From Janthinobacterium lividum (GTDB taxonomy: Bacteria; Pseudomonadota; Gammaproteobacteria; Burkholderiales; Burkholderiaceae_D), in NCBI RefSeq assembly GCF_034424625.1, contig NZ_CP139976.1, positions 682,001 to 746,000 of the forward strand: a stretch of DNA of 64,000 nucleotides, written 5' to 3'. Positions 1 to 8,905 of the stretch are shown here, piece after piece. The notes beneath the pieces are model-generated. The model saw only the letters and a list, made by a program, of their open reading frames with translations. It did not search any database and was not told the DNA's origin. The position numbers and the translations under genes are program-made. How positions within the stretch are numbered: position 1 is the first letter of the stretch; every line of letters starts with the position of its first letter.

Positions 1-1
1 C

Positions 2-3000
2 GATATCGAGCGCTACGAAGTATCGTTCGAGACGGACCGCGCGCGCTTCATCGGTCGCGGCAATACGGTGCAACTGCCGCAGGCGCTGCAGGAAAGTGGC
101 CCGCTCAGTGGCGGCCACGGCTCCGTGCTCGATCCCATCGTGGCCATCCGCTATGTCATCACGCTCGAACCCGACCAGGCCGTCACCGTCGACAGCGTCA
201 CCGGCATGGTGGAGCAGCGCGACGCGGCACTGCACCTGATCGACAAATACCAGGACCGCCACCTGGCCGACCGCGTGTTCGAACTGGCCTGGACGCACAG
301 CCAGGTGGTGCTGCGCCAGTTGAATGCCAGCGAAGCGGACGCGCAGCTGTATGCGCGCCTGGCCAATGCCGTGATCTATCCGAATGCGGCCCTGCGCGCC
401 GAGGCCAGCATCCTGATCAAGAACCAGCGTGGCCAGTCGGGCCTGTGGGCGTATGCCATTTCCGGCGACTTGCCCATCGTGCTGCTGCAGATACGCGACG
501 CGGCCAATATCGAACTGGCGCGCCAGATGGTGCAGGCGCATGCCTACTGGCGCCTGAAAGGCCTGATCGTCGACCTGGTGATCTGGTATGAAGAGCAGTC
601 GGGCTACCGCCAGCTGCTGCACGACCAGATCATGGGCTTGATCGCCTCGGGCATCGACGCGCAGGCGATCGACCGCCCGGGCGGCATCTTCGTGCGCCTG
701 GCCGAGCAGATCGCCAACGAGGACCGCATCTTGCTGCAATCGGTGGCACGCGCCATCATCAGCGATCTGCGCGGCACTCTGGCCGAGCAGGTCAAGCGTC
801 CGCCGAGCCCCGTGCTGCGCATGCCGCCGCTGCTGCAGGACCCGGCCCGCGAACATGGCGGCGTGCCGCACCGGGCGCAGGCGCGCGAGCTGATCCTGGA
901 AAATGGCCTCGGCGGCTTCACACCCGATGGCCGCGAATACGTGATTACCACGGGAGAGGGCAAGCAGACACCGGCGCCGTGGTCGAACGTGCTGGCCAAT
1001 GCGCAATTCGGCACGGTGGTGTCCGAAGCCGGCCAGGCGTATACGTGGAGCGAGAATGCGCATGAATTCCGCCTCACGCCATGGCAGAACGACCCCGTGT
1101 CCGACCTGTCCGGCGAAGCGTTCTATGTGCGTGATGAGCAAACGGGCCAGTTCTGGTCACCCTCGTCCCTGCCCGCGCGCGGCAGCGGCGACTACGTCAC
1201 GCGCCACGGCTTCGGCTACAGCGTGTTTGAACACAGCGAAGGCGGCATCGCCACGGAACTGTGCACCTATGTGGCGCTCGATGCGGCCGTCAAATATTCG
1301 GTCATCAAGGTGCGCAACGACAGCGGCGTGCCGCGCCGCCTGTCCGTCACGGGCTATGTGGAATGGGTGATGGCCGACCTGCGCGCCAAGTCCGGCATGC
1401 ATGTGGCCACGGAGGTCGACACGATCAGCGGCGCCCTGTTTGCGCGCAATAACTACAATACGGAGTTTTCGGGCCGGGTCGGCTTCTTCAATACGGATGC
1501 CAGCATCCGCTCCATCACTTGCGACCGCAATGAATTCATCGGCCGCAATGGCAGTCTGGCGCAGCCGGCCGCCTTGCGCCGCGTGCGCCTGTCCGGCAAG
1601 GCGGGCACGGGACTGGATCCGTGCGCGGCCATCCAGGTCCCGTTTGAATTGCAGCCGGGGCAGGAACGTGAAATCGTCTTCCTGCTCGGCGTGGGCGGGC
1701 GCCGCAATGCCGACGCCAGCACCATGGTGCAGCGCCATGCGGGCAAGGATGCGGCCCGCAGTGCGCTCGACGCGGTGCGCGCGCATTGGGAAAATACCCT
1801 GGGCGCCGTGCGCATCGAAACGCCCGATCCATCGCTGGACGTGATCGCCAATGGCTGGCTGATGTACCAGACCATCGCCTGCCGCCTGTGGGCGCGCAGC
1901 GGCTACTACCAGTCGGGCGGCGCCTACGGTTTCCGCGACCAGCTGCAAGATGCGATGGCGATGATCCACACGGCGCCGCAGCTGCTGCGTAATCACTTGC
2001 TGCTGTGTGCGGCGCACCAGTTTGTCGAAGGCGACGTGCAGCACTGGTGGCATCCGCCATCGGACCGTGGCGTGCGCACGCATTGCTCCGACGATTACCT
2101 GTGGCTGCCGCTGGCCGCCTGCCGCTATGTGATCGCCACGGGCGACGTCAACGTGCTGTCGGAAGTGGCGCCCTTCATCGAGGGCCGCGCCGTCAAGCCG
2201 GAAGAGGATTCGTATTACGACCTGCCCGTGCGGTCGGGCGAGTCGGCCGACCTGTACGAGCACTGCGTGCGCGCCATCCGCCATGGCTTGCGCCTGGGCG
2301 TGCACGGCTTGCCGTTGATCGGTTCCTGCGACTGGAACGACGGCATGGACAAGGTGGGCGAACATGGCAAGGGCGAGAGCGTGTGGCTGGCCTTCTTCCT
2401 GTACGAAGTGCTGCAGCGCTTTGCCGAGGTAGCCGTGCTGCGCGGCGATGCTGCGTTTGCCCAGTTCTGCCGCGATGAAGCCGTGAAACTGGCGGCCAGC
2501 GTCGAGGAACATGCGTGGGATGGCGAGTGGTACCGGCGCGCGTATTTCGACGACGGCACGCCATTGGGTTCGCACACGAACGAGGAGTGCCAGATCGATT
2601 CGATTTCGCAAAGCTGGGGCGTGCTGTCGGGCGCGGCCAACAAGGAGCGGGTTGCCGGCGCCATGCGCCAGGTCGATGCGCGCCTGGTGCGCCGTGATTC
2701 CGGCGTGATCCAGCTGCTCGATCCGCCGTTCGACAAAGCCGACCTCAATCCCGGCTATATCCGCGGCTATGTGCCGGGCGTGCGCGAGAACGGCGGCCAG
2801 TACACGCATGCGGCCATCTGGACGGCGATGGCGTTTGCGCGCCTGGGTGACGGCGAAAAGGCGTGGGAACTGCTGCGCATGATCAATCCCGTGCGCCATG
2901 GCATGGACGCACAGGCGGTGGCGCGCTACAAGGTGGAACCGTATGTGGTGACGGCCGATGTGTATGCCGTCGCGCCGCACGTGGGACGCGGCGGCTGGAG

Positions 3001-3280
3001 CTGGTACACGGGGTCGTCGGGCTGGCTATACCGCCTGATCGTCGAATCCCTGTTGGGCTTGACGCGTGAAGCGAACGTGCTGCGCATGGCGCCCACCATG
3101 CCGGCTGAATGGGACAGCTTCAAGCTGCATTACCGCTTCGGTGCCAGCAGTTATGCCATCACGGTGGAGCAGGCGCAGGGGCGGCCTGCGGGATTGTCGC
3201 TCGATGGCGTCGCGCAGGGCAGCAACAGCATTGCCTTGCGCGACGAGGGCCGCGAGTATGCGGTGCTACTGCTGCTCTAG
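2..3280 (+). CDS. ndvB: Cyclic beta-1,2-glucan synthase, C-terminal part (5' end outside window)
   Basis: The frame is open from base 2, so the gene begins upstream; 1,092 residues are visible. The visible part fits the glycoside phosphorylase half (GT36/GH94) of the very large NdvB/ChvB/Cgs proteins, which make and size cyclic beta-1,2-glucans at the inner membrane for export to the periplasm. Markers are the FIGRGNT start of a GT36 repeat, the GGFTPDGREYVI and PAPWSNVLAN stretches typical of these proteins, and SCDWNDGMDKVG near base 2,330, which carries the presumptive general acid. The C-terminus has the usual GGWSWYTGSSGWLYR barrel motif. An in-frame GTG at 68 is not the real start. The glycosyltransferase 84 half should lie to the left, outside the window. 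Family assignment is firm; the glucan linkage is inferred from family. Confidence 0.9.
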   Translation, partial: DIERYEVSFETDRARFIGRGNTVQLPQALQESGPLSGGHGSVLDPIVAIRYVITLEPDQAVTVDSVTGMVEQRDAALHLIDKYQDRHLADRVFELAWTHSQVVLRQLNASEADAQLYARLANAVIYPNAALRAEASILIKNQRGQSGLWAYAISGDLPIVLLQIRDAANIELARQMVQAHAYWRLKGLIVDLVIWYEEQSGYRQLLHDQIMGLIASGIDAQAIDRPGGIFVRLAEQIANEDRILLQSVARAIISDLRGTLAEQVKRPPSPVLRMPPLLQDPAREHGGVPHRAQARELILENGLGGFTPDGREYVITTGEGKQTPAPWSNVLANAQFGTVVSEAGQAYTWSENAHEFRLTPWQNDPVSDLSGEAFYVRDEQTGQFWSPSSLPARGSGDYVTRHGFGYSVFEHSEGGIATELCTYVALDAAVKYSVIKVRNDSGVPRRLSVTGYVEWVMADLRAKSGMHVATEVDTISGALFARNNYNTEFSGRVGFFNTDASIRSITCDRNEFIGRNGSLAQPAALRRVRLSGKAGTGLDPCAAIQVPFELQPGQEREIVFLLGVGGRRNADASTMVQRHAGKDAARSALDAVRAHWENTLGAVRIETPDPSLDVIANGWLMYQTIACRLWARSGYYQSGGAYGFRDQLQDAMAMIHTAPQLLRNHLLLCAAHQFVEGDVQHWWHPPSDRGVRTHCSDDYLWLPLAACRYVIATGDVNVLSEVAPFIEGRAVKPEEDSYYDLPVRSGESADLYEHCVRAIRHGLRLGVHGLPLIGSCDWNDGMDKVGEHGKGESVWLAFFLYEVLQRFAEVAVLRGDAAFAQFCRDEAVKLAASVEEHAWDGEWYRRAYFDDGTPLGSHTNEECQIDSISQSWGVLSGAANKERVAGAMRQVDARLVRRDSGVIQLLDPPFDKADLNPGYIRGYVPGVRENGGQYTHAAIWTAMAFARLGDGEKAWELLRMINPVRHGMDAQAVARYKVEPYVVTADVYAVAPHVGRGGWSWYTGSSGWLYRLIVESLLGLTREANVLRMAPTMPAEWDSFKLHYRFGASSYAITVEQAQGRPAGLSLDGVAQGSNSIALRDEGREYAVLLLL

Positions 3281-3487
3281 TATTGTCCAGGTGTCGTGTT
3301 CGGGCCGGCGCCGGCCAGCCAGCAGGATCAAGCCGGCGCCGAACAGCAGCAGGTCGCGCGTGCGTACTTCGGGCGCGGACTGCGCTGCTGTCTGGCGGTG
3401 GTAGTTCAGGGATATCGCCAGGGCGGCGATAGGCTGGCTGGCGCAAGCGGCCAAGCACAGCGCCGCCACTTTTCTGTTTAACTGCAT
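3266..3487 (-). CDS. Small predicted secreted/membrane protein, unknown function
   Basis: A 73-residue frame with a good Shine-Dalgarno (GAGGA five bases before the ATG at 3487). It starts with a basic residue and an Ala-rich hydrophobic stretch (KVAALCLAACASQPIAALA) like a signal peptide. After a short polar part comes a second hydrophobic run (LLLFGAGLILLAG) followed by RRR, an arrangement reminiscent of a short C-terminal membrane anchor. Its 3' end overlaps the end of the glucan synthase by 15 bases in the opposite direction. I do not recognise the family. The ribosome binding site and the signal-like start argue for a real gene, but it is short. Confidence 0.45.
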   Translation of the reverse strand: MQLNRKVAALCLAACASQPIAALAISLNYHRQTAAQSAPEVRTRDLLLFGAGLILLAGRRRPEHDTWTILEQQ

Positions 3488-3600
3488 ACATTCCTCAAGA
3501 AGGCGCGCTGCCCGCTCGGGATGGGCGCGCCGGTACTCATGTCGCCGACATTGTAATTATGAGCATGAATATTGTAAATGAGAAATTATATCAGGCTGCC

Positions 3601-4176
3601 TCAGAACCCTAGTGCCGCGCCCGCGCCCAGCAGGGTGGCCACGCCCAGCACGGCAAAGACCAGCGCCGCGATGCCGTGCACGAGGCGCAGCGGGACGCGG
3701 TCGGCGATCCTGTCGCCCAGGTAGACGGCCGGCACGTTGGCCAGCATCATGCCGAAGGTGGTGCCCAGCACAACAGAGACAATGTCGTGATAGCGCGCCG
3801 CCAGCGCTACGGTCGCCACCTGCGTCTTGTCTCCCATTTCCGCCATGAAGAAGGCGATCAGAGTGGTCAGGAAGACGCCATACCTGGCCAGCTTCGTTTC
3901 GCCTTCATCGAGCTTGTCGGGGATCAGGGTCCAGGCGGCCATGGCGAGGAATGATACGCCCAGTACCCAGCGCAGCACATCGGGCCCCAGCATGCTGGTG
4001 ATCCAGGTACCGACGGCGGCGGCAAACGCATGATTGGCGATGGTGGCGACGAAGATCGCCAGCACGATGGGCAGGGGCTTGCGGAATTTGGCGGCCAGCA
4101 AAAAGGCCAGGAGTTGGGTTTTGTCGCCGATTTCAGCGAGACCGACGATGCCGGTGGAGATGAGGAATGCTTCCAT
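3601..4176 (-). CDS. mneA: GDT1/TMEM165 (UPF0016) family manganese exporter
   Basis: 191 residues, almost entirely hydrophobic, with about six membrane segments. Both family signature motifs are present: EIGDKTQ near residue 15 and EMGDKTQ near residue 112, one in each inverted half. Known members move Mn2+ (some also Ca2+) out of the cytoplasm across the inner membrane, and bacterial members confer manganese tolerance. The leader carries a yybP-ykoY Mn2+ riboswitch, which independently supports Mn2+ as substrate and suggests expression rises with cytoplasmic Mn2+. The ribosome binding site before the ATG at 4176 is weak. The symbol mneA follows the use for related riboswitch-linked exporters and is tentative. 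Confidence 0.9.
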   Translation of the reverse strand: MEAFLISTGIVGLAEIGDKTQLLAFLLAAKFRKPLPIVLAIFVATIANHAFAAAVGTWITSMLGPDVLRWVLGVSFLAMAAWTLIPDKLDEGETKLARYGVFLTTLIAFFMAEMGDKTQVATVALAARYHDIVSVVLGTTFGMMLANVPAVYLGDRIADRVPLRLVHGIAALVFAVLGVATLLGAGAALGF

Positions 4177-4249
4177 GAGATTGCAAGAGTACGCGGGCCG
4201 GACGAATTAACCAATGATCCACGGGCGACTCCGGCCCATGCGGCCGCCC

Positions 4250-4356
4250 TGGATCAATGGTCTCGTCAAGTTCTGCAACCACCTGCACCATGGCCTGCGG
4301 GCCAATCATGTTGATACAGGTTCCCGCGGCAGGACCGCGGGACGACTACTCCCCAA
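4250..4356 (-). promoter_or_regulatory. yybP-ykoY (Mn2+-sensing) riboswitch aptamer
   Basis: Read on the minus strand, the leader of the manganese exporter begins with GGGGAGTAG (4354-4346), followed by a GC helix and the conserved TCAACAT stretch. It closes with CTTGACGAGACC (GAGACC at about 4262-4257). These are the invariant blocks of the yybP-ykoY class. Downstream, the arms at 4251-4260 and 4211-4220 can form a competing hairpin, a likely expression platform. About 80 bases separate the aptamer from the exporter ATG. Confidence 0.93.
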
Positions 4357-4511
4357 TGTTCGAGGCGCATCATACGCCAATGCCCGCGCCGGCGCCAGTA
4401 CCGGCGGGGCACGTCACGGCCTGGTGTGTGGGACTTCGACAACAATGATCGATTTGCAAACAGACTCGACTTAGAATGCAGTGTGCCCACGACTCCCAGA
4501 TGGAATGCGCC

Positions 4512-6905
4512 ATGCCGGTCCTTGTCCGCTTGCTTGCCTTATGTGTGACCTTGTTTGCTCCCTTGTCCGGCCTGTGCGCCGCCGCGCCCTTCGACGACAA
4601 GTTCCGCCAGCTGGAAGAACTGCTGCCCACGCCGAATGCCTACCGCACGGCGTCCGGTGCGCCGGGTCACGCCTACTGGCAGCAGCGCGCTGATTACGTG
4701 ATCCGCGCCACGCTCGATGAGGCACGGCGCGCCATCACGGCCAGCGAACAGATCACCTACCACAACCGCTCGCCCGACAGCCTTGCGTACTTGTGGCTGC
4801 AGCTGGACCAGAATGGCTTGCGCCAGGATGCCGACCAGCGCCGCGTACTGAGCGCGCCATCGCGCCAGGCCTGGTTGAGCGGCAGCGAGGACGAAGCGCT
4901 GAAATTCGAGGACTTGCGCGCCATCCATGCGGGCCGCGAATTTGACGGCGGCTTCAAGCTCACCGCTGTGAAAGCGGCCAACGGCAAGCCGCTGCCGCAT
5001 GTGGTCAACCAGACCATGCTGCGCATCGATCTGCCGGTGGCGCTGGCGCCTGGCCAGAGCGTCACCTTCAACATCGACTGGTCGTATCAGATCAATGACC
5101 AGAAGGTGCTGGTCGAGCGCTCCGGCTATGAGTACTTTGAAGACGACAAGAACGCGATTTTCCAGATCGCGCAATGGTTCCCCCGTATGGCTGCGTATTA
5201 CGACGCCGTCGGCTGGCAGCACAAGCAGTTCCTCGGCTCCGGCGAATTCACCTTGGAGTTTGGCGATTACGAGTTGTACCTGACGGTGCCGGGCGACCAT
5301 GTGGTGGCCGCCACGGGCGAGCTGCAAAACCCTGCTAGCGTGTTGAGCGCGGCGCAGCGCGAACGACTGGCGCGGGCAAAGAACAGCAATACGCCGCTGC
5401 TGGTGATCACGCCCGCCGAGGCGCTGGCGGCGGAAAAGAGTAAAGCGGTGGGCATGAAAACCTGGCACTTCAAGGCGGCCAATGTGCGCGACGTGGCGTG
5501 GGCCTCGAGCCGCAAGTTTATCTGGGATGCGCAGGGACTGGACAGCGGCGGCAAGCGCGTGATGGCCATGTCCTACTATCCTAACGAGGGCAATCCGCTG
5601 TGGCAGCAGTACAGCACGCGCGCCGTCGTGCACGCGATCGAGCAGTACAACAAGTACAGCTTCGACTATCCGTATCCGAACGCGATCTCCGTCAATGGCG
5701 CCGTCGGCGGCATGGAGTACCCGATGATTGCGTTCAATGGCGGACGCCCCGTGAAGGACAAGAAGACGGGAGAACTCACGTATTCGAAGACGGCCAAATA
5801 TGACCTGATCGGCGTGATCATCCATGAAGTGGGCCACAATTATTTTCCCATGATCGTCAACTCGGACGAGCGCCAGTGGACGTGGATGGACGAGGGTTTG
5901 AATTCCTTCCTGCAGTACCTGGCCGAGCAGGCGTGGGAAGAGCATTTCCCCTCCTGGAATGGCGAGCCGCGCAAGATCGTCGACTACATGCGCAGCCAGA
6001 ACCAGGTACCCATCATGACCAATTCCGAGTCCTTGCTGCAGTTCACGGCGAATGCCTACGACAAGCCGGCCACGGCACTCAACATCCTGCGCGAGACCAT
6101 CCTGGGGCGCGAACTGTTCGACTTCGCCTTCAAGCAGTACGCCTTGCGCTGGAAGTTCAAGCGCCCGACTCCCGCCGACTTTTTCCGCACCATGGAAGAC
6201 GCTTCCGGCACGGACCTGGACTGGTTCTGGCGCGGCTGGTTCTATACCACGGACGCGGTCGACATCAGCATCGACGGCATCAGCGAATATGGCGTGAGCA
6301 CGAAGAATCCGGAAGTCGAAAAAGCATGGAAGAAGGCGCAGAAGGCCGGGCAGCCCATCTCGATCTCGGACCAGCGCAACAAGGCGCTGCCGAAGAAGGT
6401 CGACCTCGATCCCGCGCTGAAGGATTTCTATAACCGGCACGATGAATTCACGGTCACCAACAAGGACCGCAACAGCTATGCGGAAGAGCAGGAAGCGCTG
6501 GAGCCGTGGGAGAGACAGCTGCTGGAACAGCGCAACATGGGCAAGCATCTGTACCTGGTCGACTTTTCGAATCTCGGCGGCCTGGTGATGCCGCTGATAC
6601 TGGAGATTGAACTGAAAAGCGGCAAGAAGATCATCGAACGCGTGCCTGCCGAAGTGTGGCGCTATGCGCCGCACAAGATTAGCAAGGTGATCGTTACGGA
6701 CGAGCCGATGGTGGGATTGGTGCAGGATCCGTACTGGGAGACGGCCGATATCGACACCAGCAACAATGCGTGGCCGAGAAAAATCACGCCATCGCGCCTC
6801 GAACTGTTCAAGCAGGACCGCGACAAGAACAACCTGATGAAGGATTTCAATGCGCCGCTGAAGGCACCCGAGGCCAAGCCGGAAGCCAAGGCCGAGACGA
6901 AATAG
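4512..6905 (+). CDS. Secreted M1 family (gluzincin) metallopeptidase
   Basis: 797 residues from the ATG at 4512. In-frame ATGs at 4476 and 4500 would add 12 or 4 residues, but MPVLVRLLALCVTLFAPLSGLCA is a clean signal peptide only from the third ATG. The zinc site is HEVGH (H438, E439, H442) followed 18 residues later by E461, the M1 pattern. Upstream is GGMEYP, a variant of the GxMEN substrate-binding motif. It probably acts in the periplasm as an aminopeptidase or a related peptidase; the long Lys/Glu/Ala-rich tail is likely disordered. The downstream gene is a second, different M1 enzyme. Substrate is unknown. Confidence 0.88.
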   Translation: MPVLVRLLALCVTLFAPLSGLCAAAPFDDKFRQLEELLPTPNAYRTASGAPGHAYWQQRADYVIRATLDEARRAITASEQITYHNRSPDSLAYLWLQLDQNGLRQDADQRRVLSAPSRQAWLSGSEDEALKFEDLRAIHAGREFDGGFKLTAVKAANGKPLPHVVNQTMLRIDLPVALAPGQSVTFNIDWSYQINDQKVLVERSGYEYFEDDKNAIFQIAQWFPRMAAYYDAVGWQHKQFLGSGEFTLEFGDYELYLTVPGDHVVAATGELQNPASVLSAAQRERLARAKNSNTPLLVITPAEALAAEKSKAVGMKTWHFKAANVRDVAWASSRKFIWDAQGLDSGGKRVMAMSYYPNEGNPLWQQYSTRAVVHAIEQYNKYSFDYPYPNAISVNGAVGGMEYPMIAFNGGRPVKDKKTGELTYSKTAKYDLIGVIIHEVGHNYFPMIVNSDERQWTWMDEGLNSFLQYLAEQAWEEHFPSWNGEPRKIVDYMRSQNQVPIMTNSESLLQFTANAYDKPATALNILRETILGRELFDFAFKQYALRWKFKRPTPADFFRTMEDASGTDLDWFWRGWFYTTDAVDISIDGISEYGVSTKNPEVEKAWKKAQKAGQPISISDQRNKALPKKVDLDPALKDFYNRHDEFTVTNKDRNSYAEEQEALEPWERQLLEQRNMGKHLYLVDFSNLGGLVMPLILEIELKSGKKIIERVPAEVWRYAPHKISKVIVTDEPMVGLVQDPYWETADIDTSNNAWPRKITPSRLELFKQDRDKNNLMKDFNAPLKAPEAKPEAKAETK

Positions 6906-6912
6906 GGAAACG

Positions 6913-6937
6913 GCGCCGGCCAGTCCGGCGCTTTTTT
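6913..6937 (+). terminator. Rho-independent terminator after first M1 peptidase
   Basis: GCGCCGG and CCGGCGC pair perfectly over a five-base loop and are followed by six T residues, eight bases after the peptidase stop codon. It separates the two M1 peptidase genes transcriptionally. Confidence 0.85.
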
Positions 6938-7023
6938 CTGCCGGCCTGCGCCGGAAGTGCTATTCTGCGCGACGCCCCGGCGCACACGGACCGGGGCTTT
7001 CGCAAATCATTCAAAAGACGACC

Positions 7024-8883
7024 ATGCAAACTTTGACCTTCCTGCGCGCGCTGGGCTGTGCGCTACTTTGCCAGGTAACCCTGGCCGCGCACGCCGACCC
7101 CCTCAGCTACGCGCGCTACGACCAGGTGCGCACGCGCGACCTGCAGCTGGACCTGAAAGCGGACTTCAAGCAAAAGACCCTGTCCGGCTATGCGGAGCTG
7201 TCCTTGAACTGGATCGATCCGGCGGCGCGCACCCTGGTGCTCGATACGCGCGATTTGTCGATCGCGAAAGTGCAGGTACAGGACAAGCGCGGCGTATGGC
7301 AGATGGCGCCGTACCAGCTGGACAAGGCCGATCCGGAAAAAGGCCAGGCGCTGCGCATCACCACCACGGGCCAGCCGGGCAAGGTGCGCGTCTACTATCA
7401 CACGGCGCCGAACGCCATCGCGCTGCAGTGGCTCACGCCGCAGCAGACCATGTCGGGCAAGCTGCCTTTCATGTTCAGCCAGTCGCAAAGCATCAACGCC
7501 CGCTCGTGGGTGCCGTCGCAGGATACGCCGGCCGTGCGCTTTACGTACAGCGCGCGCATCGATGCGCCAGCGGGCATGCGCGTCGTGATGAGCGCCGAGA
7601 ATGACGAAAAAGCGACGGGCAAGGGCGGCTGGAAATTCAGGATGCCGCAGCCGATCCCCTCGTACCTGCTGGCCATCGCCATCGGCGAACTGGAAGTGCG
7701 CAAGCTCGGTCCCCGTTCTGCCGTGTATGCCGAGCCGCCGCGCATCAAGGCGGCCGAATACGAGCTGGCCGACACGGAAAAGATGATCCAGGCAGCCGAA
7801 GCGCTGTACGGTCCGTATGGCTGGGGCCGTTACGACATGATCGTGCTGCCGCCATCGTTCCCCTACGGCGGCATGGAAAACCCGCGCTTGACCTTCCTCA
7901 CGCCGACTATGATCGCGGGCGACCGCAGCCTGGTCGACCTGATCGCGCATGAACTGGCCCACTCGTGGTCGGGCAACCTGGTCACCAATGCCTCGTGGAA
8001 GCACATGTGGCTCAACGAAGGCTTCACTACCTACGTCACCACGCGCATCGTCGAGCAGCTGTATGGCAGCGAAGTGGCGCAGATGGGCGTGCAGGTCGAC
8101 CAGGAAGAACTGGCCGCTGCGATCCGCGAATTGCCGGCAGCGAAAACGGCATTGATCACGCGCGATGCGGACGCCAATCCCGCTGAAACCTACACGGACG
8201 ATGGCATCATCTACCCGAAAGGCGCCTGGTTCCTGGCCACCATGGAGCGCCGTGCCGGCCGCGCCGTATTCGACCCCTTCCTGCGCGGCTGGTTCGACCA
8301 GCATGCGTTCCAGAGCGTGACGACGGAGCAGTTCATCGCCTACCTGCGCAAGAACCTGCTGGCGCAGCATCCGGACGTGATGCCGGAAGCGGAACTCGAT
8401 GAATGGCTGTATGGCACAGGCGTGCCGGCCAGCGCGCAGCGCGTCGTCTCGCCGCGCCTGGCGCTGCTCGACCAGCACCGCGACGCCTGGCTGAAAGGCG
8501 AGCTGGCGACCAAGGACCTGGGCATGGACAAGTGGATCGCCATCGAATCGATGCACTTCCTGAACGATATCAACAACAAGGCCAGCGCAGCGCAATTGCG
8601 TGAGCTGGACCAGGCCTACGGCGTGGGCAAGAGCGGCAACAATGAAGTCGCTTACCGCTTTTATCTGGCCTCCGTGAACGCCGGCTACGATGTGCGCCAG
8701 CCCTTGCAGGCATTCCTGATGAGCGTGGGCCGCCAGAAGTTCGTCGTGCCTCTGTACAGCGCCTTGATGAAGACGCCGCAAGGCCATGCCTGGGCCAAGG
8801 ACGTGTATGCGAAGGCGCGTGAACGCTACCACCCGGTGACGCAGGAAAGCGTCGATAAATTGATGGCCGCGCAAGCGCATTGA
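7024..8883 (+). CDS. M1 family aminopeptidase (leukotriene A4 hydrolase-like), exported
   Basis: 619 residues with an N-terminal signal peptide (about residues 1-24, ending AAHA). The catalytic centre is HELAH (H309, E310, H313) with E332 18 residues on, and GGMENPRL about 20 residues upstream is the exopeptidase GxMEN motif. The architecture (N-terminal beta domain, catalytic domain, C-terminal helical domain with a LTA4H-like repeat) fits the LTA4H/aminopeptidase B branch of M1. It likely trims peptides in the periplasm. It lies 118 bases after another M1 gene but has its own leader, because a terminator intervenes. The next gene, a serine hydrolase, starts 22 bases downstream and is probably cotranscribed. 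Confidence 0.9.
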   Translation: MQTLTFLRALGCALLCQVTLAAHADPLSYARYDQVRTRDLQLDLKADFKQKTLSGYAELSLNWIDPAARTLVLDTRDLSIAKVQVQDKRGVWQMAPYQLDKADPEKGQALRITTTGQPGKVRVYYHTAPNAIALQWLTPQQTMSGKLPFMFSQSQSINARSWVPSQDTPAVRFTYSARIDAPAGMRVVMSAENDEKATGKGGWKFRMPQPIPSYLLAIAIGELEVRKLGPRSAVYAEPPRIKAAEYELADTEKMIQAAEALYGPYGWGRYDMIVLPPSFPYGGMENPRLTFLTPTMIAGDRSLVDLIAHELAHSWSGNLVTNASWKHMWLNEGFTTYVTTRIVEQLYGSEVAQMGVQVDQEELAAAIRELPAAKTALITRDADANPAETYTDDGIIYPKGAWFLATMERRAGRAVFDPFLRGWFDQHAFQSVTTEQFIAYLRKNLLAQHPDVMPEAELDEWLYGTGVPASAQRVVSPRLALLDQHRDAWLKGELATKDLGMDKWIAIESMHFLNDINNKASAAQLRELDQAYGVGKSGNNEVAYRFYLASVNAGYDVRQPLQAFLMSVGRQKFVVPLYSALMKTPQGHAWAKDVYAKARERYHPVTQESVDKLMAAQAH

Positions 8884-8905
8884 ACCTTCTTTGGACATCC
8901 TGACC

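Noticed and set aside
1157..2980. 607-codon minus-strand frame opposite the glucan synthase
   Set aside because: Antisense shadow with repetitive His/Arg/Ala composition; the plus-strand GH94 motifs are unambiguous.
4539..6674. 711-codon minus-strand frame opposite the first M1 peptidase
   Set aside because: Antisense shadow; the plus strand has the HEVGH zinc site.
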